The notes under the pieces: model-generated
What the model was told of the DNA's origin: nothing
The model's input: the letters and a program-made list of their open reading frames with translations, nothing else
Databases searched by the model: none
NCBI GenBank assembly: GCA_963281155.1
Contig: CAUJLY010000001.1
Span: forward strand, 1,488,001 to 1,552,000
Direction of reading: 5' to 3'
Length of the DNA: 64,000 nt
From: Rhabditophanes sp. KR3021
Taxonomy: Eukaryota; Nematoda; Chromadorea; Rhabditida; Alloionematidae
Made by a program: the position numbers and the translations under genes
Part shown: positions 56,821-64,000 of the stretch, one piece after another
How positions within the stretch are numbered: the stretch's first letter is position 1
Layout: each line of letters starts with the position of its first letter

Positions 56821-59800
56821 TTAATAATACGTTTCTCTTTCGAAGAAACATCCTGGCCATTTTCTAATACACCACTTTCTGCATTCATCATAACAGAGGA
56901 TTAATATGGCAAATGGGAGGGCTGGGAACCACCAGGCGAACCTTAATCCGTACATTTTCAACCCTATGTCCATTCCTGGACAGTAACAAAGGAAAAATGC
57001 TAGGCCAGTTTCACACAGGAATCCAAAAATCATCGGCATATTTGAAAAAATTCCTTGATGTACTAAACTGTTCTTTCTCGTCTTTGTAACAAGCGAATCG
57101 GCCCATTGTGTAACAACGATCCCTACGAAATACGCCGTTTGACAGGTGTGTTCTAAAATCTTCCGGTCTGTATAGGTCCACTCTTGCCCGTAGGAGTCTT
57201 CGACATTGTTGATGGCTTTTGAGTCCCATTGTTCTCTGATATTAACTAAAGTATGTGGCAAAAAGCCATTGTCAGCCCTGAAAATAAAATTGCTGTTATT
57301 GGAAAGACTTGGATAAAAGTTTTTTAATTTTTTAAAGGCATATCTAGGTGTTACATCAACTTTTGAATAGTCATCACTTTCGATTCCTGCTTTTAAAGAA
57401 AATAATTGGCGGTACTTTTTGTTAATTAACTCAAATTAATGTGTCAGATTACATTGATATTACTGTAAGTAGGTGGGTAACTATTCAAGAAAGTTGCTTA
57501 AGCACACTTGCAAAAGAGGTTTTCAGTTAAATGAAGATGGTGAAATTATTGCTACTCAACCACCAATCGTCAGTGCACCTCAGTCCTTTGGAGCATCAAG
57601 GCCAACTATCGCGAACTACATTAAAGATGGGGTATCCATCGTGGATTTATACAGCAACATTGCGATTAATGTTATCTTTTGATATTTTAAATTGTAGTAA
57701 ATGTTTTTTCACGTACATAATCCACAGGTAGGTAAACAGCCCCGCTGCCGCTTGGATCATACCTATTTGCCCGTAAGATAAGGATATCAGACGTTGGTTT
57801 ACCAGCTTGTCTCTCTGAGAATCACGAGGTGCTCGTTTCATTATGTCAGCTTCAGCTGGCTCGTAAGCGAAGGAAATAGCGGGAACCATATCAGTTCCGA
57901 GATCAATGCAAAGAATAGTTACTGTTCCTAAGGGAAGTGGGATGCCGACAATCAGGTACAGCAAAAAAGGCATCATCTCAGGCACCTTGGAGGTTAAGGT
58001 GTATGCAATTGACTTCTTCAAGTTATCAAAGATAAGCCTGCCTTCTTCGACTCCTACTACGATGGAGGCGAAGTTGTCGTCGAGGAGGATCATGTCAGCG
58101 GCTTGTTTTGAAACTTCAGATCCTGAGATTCCCATAGCAACTCCAATATCGGCCTTCTTTAAGGCTGGGGAGTCGTTAACACCATCTCCGGTGACAGCGA
58201 CAATATGCCCTTGATTTTGGAAGCCTTCCACAATCATCAATTTTTGTTGAGGAGATGTACGTGCAAATACGATTTCTGAATGATTGTTTATAATTTCGGC
58301 CAAATCATCCTCATCCATGTTTCTCAAGTCCGAACCGTGGATAACGGCAGCTTTGGCTTCTTTTGGATTGACGTCATAGATATTACAACCTCTTCTAATG
58401 GCAATATCTTCAACAGTCTCACTTCCCTCAGAAATGATTCCAACTGATTTAGCAATAGCTTTAGCAGTGACTTGATGATCTCCTAAAGTACATTCATTAA
58501 TAAAATACAATTTACTAAAATGTTATACTTACCGGTGACCATAACAACCTTGATTCCGGCTGACCTGCATTTAAGAACAGCACTAGGTACAGCAGCACGT
58601 GGGGGGTCAATCATAGAAATAAGTCCAACAAATCTTAACCCTTCTAACTCGAAATTCGGATCTTCCGTGTCAAACACATGGTCCTTTGGATATTTGGCTA
58701 AGTCAAGTCTAGCATCACAGAATCCAAGGGCTCTTTCTCCCTTTCCTCCTAATTCAAGGTAAGCATTTTCAAATTCCCCTTTGACTTTGTCATCAAGCAC
58801 TTTTTCTTCTCCATTAACAAGAATGCTTGTGCATCTTTCTAGGATCTTCTCCGGGGCGCCTTTCATGACTAGTAAGAAACGAGGATCTCCATCTTCAGTT
58901 CGATGGATTGACATTTGGAATTTGTTGGTGGAATTAAATGGAATTTCAACGATTTTTTTGTTGTCACTCCTGCATTTCATGACGTTTCCGTTGACGATTT
59001 CAGTGAATTTCAACAAAGCAACCTCCGAAGCATCACCTGTACATTCTCTTTTGAGGACGGAGACATTCTTTTGGTTTGGTTTAAATTCAGCCCTATTACA
59101 GAGTGTTGCTATACGTACAAGAGCTTTGAATGTATCAGCCTTATAAGTAGAAAGATTTTTAGCTGAAGATTGATCTTCAGTTGTGTCCCACGATTGGATT
59201 TTGTGGTCGAACCATGAGTGAGATACCGTCATTCTGTTTTGGGTCAAAGTTCCAGTCTTGTCACTGCAGATGACGGAAGTGGATCCAAGAGTCTCTACAG
59301 CTTCCAAATTTTTGACCAGACAATTCTTTGAAGCCATTCTAATGGCAGTTAAAGTCAAACAGACTGTTACAGTAGGAACTAACCCTTCAGGAACATTAGC
59401 GACAATAAGTCCAATAAGGAAAACAATAGCTGCACACCAATGGTACCCCAGGATGAAGGCGATAATTGAAAAGGTTCCTCCGAAAAAGACGGCTACTCCA
59501 GTAATCAAATGAATGAAATCATGAAGTTCTTTTCCAATCGGTGTCATTCCAGTTTCAATCCCTGAAGCCAAATGGGCAATTCTTCCCATGACAGTTCTGT
59601 CTCCTGTATAAATAACTATTCCTTTGCATGTTCCCTCAACGGCATTAGTTGAGTAGAAGGCTAAGTTTTTTGTTTCTAAGGGATTTTCATTTGTACAAAT
59701 GGCAGATCTTGACTGTGGCTCAGATTCACCGGTCAAAGAAGAATTATCAACTTTGAAACCAGATGATGAGATGACACGCACGTCCGCAGGTACTTTGTCT

Positions 59801-60488
59801 CCTCCCTTGATTTCAACGATATCTCCCACGACAAGTTGATCTGCTTTAATTTGAACTTTTTCTCCATCTCTTAAGACCAAAGCATAAGTTGGAACCATTT
59901 TGTTGAAGGAGTCCATTATTTTGTCAGACTAAAAAAGAGGGTTGAAGCAACTGTCTACAAAGTGGAATCTTGGGATACATTAATTCAACTTAAATAAAGC
60001 TGGCTTATGACGCTAACTTAAACGCAAAGTTAATTCTTGTAACAAAGATTGTCCTTATCTAGTTTTTACAAGACTTCTAATTAGCCTTGAGCCCTGCTTA
60101 CCTTGTTCTCTTGATAAAATTGAAACAATCCAGATATGATAACGACAGTCATCAAAGCAATCCCTAGATAAAGATTGTCTTTTGGAGCTTTTTCCAAAGA
60201 AAACAAATCTACTGAATAGGCAATGAAGCATAAAACAGCACCAAGCCACAACAACATAGCAAATCCACCGAACAAGGTCTGGCAAAATTTAACCCATTTA
60301 GGGGTAGTCTTTGGCGGTGTCAAAGAATTTGGTCCGTCGCGTTCCATAGCCTTAGCGGCTTTGGCAGTTGTCAACCCAAATTCGAGGGACGTCTTATGTC
60401 TCTTAACCAAAATATCAAGTGAAATTTGATGTTCGTCCATATTGACTTCCTGTTTCAAGTCATCTAACTCCTTCTCTTTCTTCTTCAT
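56821..60488 (-). CDS. eat-6: Na+/K+-transporting ATPase, alpha subunit
   Basis: Minus-strand exons 60488-60102, 59928-58533, 58482-57717 and 57277-56821 join in phase to 1001 residues, the normal length. It exports three Na+ and imports two K+ per ATP at the plasma membrane, with a beta subunit. Signatures: Lys-rich N-terminus, LTGESEPQ at about 193 (actuator), [14 protein letters not shown] in TM4, [13 protein letters not shown] with the phosphorylated Asp at about 350, [20 protein letters not shown] rebuilt across a splice, [16 protein letters not shown] at about 698, and the C-terminal ERETYY (KETYY type). Donor GTACGT at 57716 restores FTYLWIMADNGF. In the TM1-TM2 loop the Gln111-type residue is Asp while the D-N pair at 121-122 is kept. 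The symbol follows the C. elegans alpha subunit and is a family call; another alpha paralog is possible. Confidence 0.95.
57527..57682 (+). CDS. Candidate exon nested antisense in Na+/K+-ATPase intron 3
   Basis: Within the 439-nt third intron of the ATPase gene, on the opposite strand, a protein-like frame follows a strong GGTTTTCAG acceptor at 57526 (or starts earlier, after GTAAGTAG at 57472). Peptide content such as [26 protein letters not shown] and [14 protein letters not shown] is balanced and unlike chance AT-rich frames. It ends in TGA at 57682. No start exon was identified, and no family was recognised. Confidence 0.35.
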   Translation, partial: LNEDGEIIATQPPIVSAPQSFGASRPTIANYIKDGVSIVDLYSNIAINVIF

Positions 60489-61583
60489 GATGATTTTGGG
60501 TTTAACTAAAAATTAGGAATATATTAGCATATAATTAACTAATAAAATATAGGCAAATAATTTGACGAATAATGTTGTTATGTGGACTAATTTTTAATCA
60601 TAAAAAATCTTGTGACTGATCTATCATGATCCTAAAATTTATAAGATTTAAGGCAAATAAACTTCAATTTTTATCAATCCTTCTATGTCTGTTTTAATAC
60701 ATTAAAAATGTTGTCTGCTGAATGAAGGGTAGTTGGTTTGAGTACAATAAATTGTATCAAATCAAAATGAATACGTAATAAATGTTAATAATTAGTAAAA
60801 GTATAAAATTTGCCAAACAACGCTTGGAAATTGTGATGGAATGTCTATATGTGTGGATAAGATAGTTTAAGTTCTGCACTAGCAAAAGAGCAATTCAAGT
60901 ATAATTTTTTACTAACACAACACTGCTCCGAAATAGTTACACCCAAAGGTAAATGGAGGAAAAGGATTTATATAAGATATTATGTAAAGCAATAAATGTA
61001 AAAATAGCGGCACAATCTAAATATATCAAGGTTAATATTTTCGACAAAATAATGAGTTACATAGTAAAAAGGGCTTTCCTACTTGTCAAAAAGTCTCGTT
61101 ACTAAAACTTGATATCTCAAACAATTTTTATATTACACCATTTGAAGAAAGTATCATGATCTATCAAAATTTATCAGCGATATAAAGGAAGTACACACCA
61201 AAATACATGTCAAACATCTTTATTTATGTGACAAAATTATTGCACTGATTCAGGTTTTACTTTCTTTGCTTCTTAGTTTGATATAAATGACCAGGCGTTT
61301 GACATTCATTTTGATAGTTCATGATATTTTTGACTAACTAATTCATTTTTGTATGCCAAAAATTTAAACAATTATGGGATTATTTATTAAAAGTTAATCA
61401 AATCATATGTACAGTAATTACAATATTCAAGACATGTTCAATTGGATATATTCCTCAAATAATTATTTTGATATTCCTAAAACATACTAAGCAACATTAA
61501 AGAAAGTCCATCACAAAGACCATGTTAAGAAACTACTATTTATTAAATTAAAAAAGTAACAAATCTATCAACTGGAATGTTCC
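60489..61583. other. Intergenic, ATPase promoter side, 1.1 kb
   Basis: AT-rich upstream region of the ATPase gene. The bases just 5' of its ATG (on the minus strand, AAATCATCATG context after TTTTTAGTT) include a possible trans-splice acceptor near 60510. No ORFs or repeats of note. Confidence 0.45.
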
Positions 61584-61845
61584 TTCGAATACATCTATTA
61601 CAAATTAAAAAGCTGCCTTGAAGAAACAAAGTATAGATCAGAAGAAATAGACGATGCTAAATTACTGACTAAAGCAGAAGTTCAAGAGAAAGGACGTTCG
61701 TTGACTGAAAGCTTGGAATAAGGGTGAATGTGTTGCATTTTTCAAAGCTTGTGAAAAGCAAAAGGATATTCAGTGTATTGCATCGGAAATACCCACTAAT
61801 CTTTTAAAGAAGTTGATGTTTATTCAAATATGTTACACCTGCTGA
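61584..61845 (+). pseudogene. Decayed coiled-coil remnant
   Basis: A helical, charged peptide (YKLKSCLEETKYRSEEIDD, then LLTKAEVQEKGRSLTES) runs to a stop near 61722. One frame over, it continues as AWNKGECVAFFKACEKQ and IASEIPTNLLKKL to TGA at 61845. The natural continuation across a single frameshift and the missing start mark it as a broken gene end. It may belong with the helical remnants at 13760-14928 and 51030-51780, but I cannot show homology by eye. An AATAAAG lies near 61960. Confidence 0.45.
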
Positions 61846-62518
61846 CGGCACGAGGAGTACTCCTATACGAGCTACGAAAAATTAATTATTTTTGTTGTTA
61901 TTTTCAACGATCATCCCTTTTGAACTATTTTCATTTTTGGCTTTAGTCAATTACACATAATAAAGTTCTTTTTTGTGATACACGTTGTTTTATTTATTTT
62001 TGTTCATTTGTGTAGCAAGTATAATTTACGTCAAAGGAGATGATGCAAATTTCAAGTGAGTAAACGATGGAGTAAAAATGGCCTTGTTAAGGACAAAAAC
62101 ACAATTTATTTAAAATAAGAGTTGATCACATGATAAAAAGTTTATATAATATGATTCTGAGTAAAGATTATTGTACGAATTTAAAAGTGACTTTAGAACA
62201 AAATGCGTGTTCAGAAGGACGCAAAATGCCGAATCTTGACTTTATGCTGGGTAATTTAGTATAGTAGTCTTTTTAAAATCAACAGATCTGTTAAAACCAA
62301 TTTATTAAACGACATCTTTTAATAACACATAAATAATAATTAAATTTAAAAAATAATAATTGTCTTTCCTCATCAAAATGATTTTTTGTCTTTACCGGTC
62401 TCACAATGTGTGAATTCTTTTGACAGAATAAACGTGTAGTATATATTCACCAAATTGTTGTTTTTTCTTGATAAGTAATTATGGGGGCTTTTAAATTGGT
62501 AACCAATTTTGTACAACT
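61846..62518. other. Intergenic, 670 bases
   Basis: Contains a 3'-UTR-like block (CACATAATAAAGTT at about 61954) similar to the one after the gene at 50150-50672. A locally GC-richer run near 61843-61880 includes a short inverted motif, AGGAGTACTCCT. Otherwise nothing seen. Confidence 0.45.
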
Positions 62519-63610
62519 TTAACATTTTTCCTCTAACATAGGAACATTTTCTGGTATTTGCTTCTTTTCATCTGGTTCGAGGATAAGAGAGGGAATGTCG
62601 GTTTGACTGTTGTTGGGATCTACTGGTTCAGGATCGTCGCGCATGGAGCCGGCGAAAAATAGTAATACTATTACTAAGAGGATAATAGTTATTAATTGGC
62701 CGACCACGGAAAAGACGAAGAAGAGATCTGCTAGGAGTTTATTTTGATACAGCATACAACTTCCCTTCTCACCTGAACATGGATCTGAATTTTGTCTGGT
62801 GCAGGAAACGTCGAATATCCACCCAAAGATAACTGGGGCTGGAATTGTTCCCACAACTCGAACGATAATCCACTGAATTCCCAAAGCAAATGACCTTTCA
62901 GCATAATCAACTGTTCTCAAAACAACTGAAATCAATGGAACTCCAACAGCAAATGTAAACAGACAGAATGGGGCAAAGAATGCCAGAAAGGCAAATAATC
63001 CCGTGCATTTAGATTCGCAATATCCCTTCTTGATCCTTTTTACTCCCTCCGGCACACAACTGCAATTATTATAAATCTTCCTCAAAGGATCATATTTATC
63101 TTGGCATCCAGCGAAACAAGGTGAATAAAAAGGTATTTGGGTATCATCTTTCATTTCCGCGCAAATCGGATAATATTCGGCATCCAAACATTGGCAGTGT
63201 CCATTGCATTGAGCATGTAAAGTAGGTAAATTGACAATTGAGTCAAAGGTAACTTTAACATTTGATGTTGAATTAAAGAAAAGTTCCTTAGATTGCTCTC
63301 CAACTGGATAAGGCACTTCCACTCCTGCCAAATTGTCATGGTCGCAATAAATGAAAAACATTGGTGACAAACATAGCGAAAAGATAAGTAAAGCTATGCA
63401 AAATCTTAATGATTTGACACAATTGAAACGATACTTCTGCAAGATATACCCAGAGGCCAGCGTTCCAAGACCAGCCATCGGAACCATGATACATCCTATC
63501 AACATATTAGCTTTTGAAGGTGCTACAGAAAATTGACCTTCAAGATATTTTGACATAAAAGTTGAGGCGCCGGCAATTACCATTCCTACAAAAAAGAAAC
63601 AGATTAACAT
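62519..63610 (-). CDS. Organic anion transporter (OATP/SLCO family), C-terminal half
   Basis: A 363-codon minus-strand frame corresponds to TM7-TM12 of an OATP, normally about 650-700 residues with 12 segments. STFMSKYLEGQFSVAPSKANMLIGC matches the family TM7-8 region, and a large extracellular loop carries a Kazal-like cysteine cluster (CNGHCQC, CAEM, CFAGCQD, NNCSCVPEG). SVVLRTVDYAERSFALGIQWIIVRVVG and PAPVIFGWIFD are OATP hallmarks in TM10-11. OATPs take up bulky amphipathic anions across the plasma membrane. The TM1-6 half is missing: either upstream exons lie beyond the window, reached through the TTTCTTTTTTGTAG acceptor at 63596, or the gene is truncated and starts at ATG 63610. The divergent gene at 63866 lies in the way, so a very long intron or a true truncation is needed. 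The tail is acidic (ILEPDEKKQIPE). Confidence 0.82.
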   Translation of the reverse strand: MLICFFFVGMVIAGASTFMSKYLEGQFSVAPSKANMLIGCIMVPMAGLGTLASGYILQKYRFNCVKSLRFCIALLIFSLCLSPMFFIYCDHDNLAGVEVPYPVGEQSKELFFNSTSNVKVTFDSIVNLPTLHAQCNGHCQCLDAEYYPICAEMKDDTQIPFYSPCFAGCQDKYDPLRKIYNNCSCVPEGVKRIKKGYCESKCTGLFAFLAFFAPFCLFTFAVGVPLISVVLRTVDYAERSFALGIQWIIVRVVGTIPAPVIFGWIFDVSCTRQNSDPCSGEKGSCMLYQNKLLADLFFVFSVVGQLITIILLVIVLLFFAGSMRDDPEPVDPNNSQTDIPSLILEPDEKKQIPENVPMLEEKC

Positions 63611-63865
63611 TTCATTTAAATTAAGATTGATGTACAGTCATTTAGATACATTTAATTATTTTTATACAAAACAATTTGAATTAACATAACGTTTCCTCTT
63701 TAAATGTTTCAATCTATCATCATTTCCAATAAAAAAGAACGAGAGAGTTTGTCTTTTTGCTCTGGGTGGAGGATATATAAATTTTAATGACTAGTGGAGT
63801 TAAAAAATATCCACCGCCATTGATGATAATAATAATTCGTTAGACAAGATAATGTTTTGGGAAAA

Positions 63866-64000
63866 ATGGTTGTTTCTGGGAAGTTTATTAAATTGTTTTT
63901 TATTTTTGCTTTGCTAATTGGTGGTTGTCAAGCTGTGGAAGGTGAGTTAATTATTTTGACTTTGTAATTTATATCCTTTTAGAGCCTAATGAATTGGAAT
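63866..64000 (+). CDS. Secreted protein, N-terminal part, runs off window
   Basis: Exon 1 (63866-63941) is a signal peptide (MVVSGKFIKLFFIFALLIGG, then CQAVE). It splices (phase 1, GTGAGT donor, 41-nt intron, CCTTTTAG acceptor) to a second exon that starts at 63983 with EPNELE and continues past the window end. A TATATAA lies at 63774-63780. The gene is divergent from the OATP. Family unknown from so little sequence. Confidence 0.6.

Noticed and set aside
58520..59512. Plus-strand ORFs across the Na+/K+-ATPase
   Set aside because: Opposite-strand shadows; the minus frame contains every P-type ATPase motif.
61838..61880. Possible tRNA or structured RNA near the AGGAGTACTCCT palindrome
   Set aside because: No B-box-like GGTTCRA sequence, no cloverleaf stems, no terminator context.
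1..64000. CRISPR arrays, insertion sequences, retroviral or transposase genes
   Set aside because: None recognised; the only tandem array (31903-32032) has no spacers, and no RT, integrase or transposase motifs were seen.

Overview
The window is AT-rich eukaryotic DNA, almost certainly nematode. The evidence is very short GT-AG introns (mostly 40-56 nt, acceptors usually TTTAG rather than TTTCAG), acceptor-like AGs a few bases upstream of several start codons (as expected for spliced-leader trans-splicing), a MIG-2-type Rho GTPase, an Sra-superfamily (Sre-like) serpentine chemoreceptor, and nematode-style families of secreted cysteine-rich and IgGFc-binding-like proteins. No prokaryotic, viral or transposase gene was recognised. 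The species cannot be named from this window. All gene models below were spliced by eye from reading frames, phase-compatible GT/AG sites and family alignment remembered in general terms.

Layout. 1.8-10.9 kb: two tandem five-finger C2H2 paralogs (1835-2946 and 7662-8686) flank PTPA (PP2A activator) and a convergent AASDHPPT-type phosphopantetheinyl transferase; a divergent Frizzled receptor follows. 11.9-19.1 kb: an IgGFc-binding-like secreted protein, a decayed coiled-coil gene, then two tandem, strongly degenerate HSP70-like genes. 19.9-22.1 kb: mig-2 and ALG2. 23.2-28.3 kb: two more IgGFc-binding-like genes, the second with a 1 kb intron that holds a candidate antisense coding exon. 28.4-35.6 kb: a Kelch remnant, small cysteine-bearing ORFs, an Sre-like GPCR, a five-copy 26-bp tandem repeat, a truncated SKP1-like gene, mitochondrial IDH gamma, and a secreted Cys/Pro-rich protein. 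35.6-42.5 kb: a 7-kb gene desert. 42.5-44.4 kb: a GnRH/AKH-receptor-like GPCR. 47.2-52.9 kb: three GPI-anchor-like proteins built of Ly6-like CxC...CN modules (one four-module, two single-module), with a decayed F-BAR-like remnant among them. 54.3-63.6 kb, mainly minus strand: BTB-BACK-Kelch gene, complete Na+/K+-ATPase alpha subunit, another coiled-coil remnant, and a partial OATP. A secreted protein gene starts at 63866 and runs off the end.

Working together: conserved housekeeping/signalling genes (PTPA, PPTase, ALG2, IDH gamma, Na+/K+-ATPase, mig-2) are interleaved with fast-evolving, tandemly duplicated families that are mostly secreted or surface proteins. Most decayed coding remnants lie beside these families, which suggests local birth-and-death evolution. 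The most unusual items are the HSP70-like pair that keeps an actin-fold N-terminus and a helical C-terminus but shows no substrate-binding beta-domain, and the symmetric phase-0 exon modules of the Ly6-like genes.
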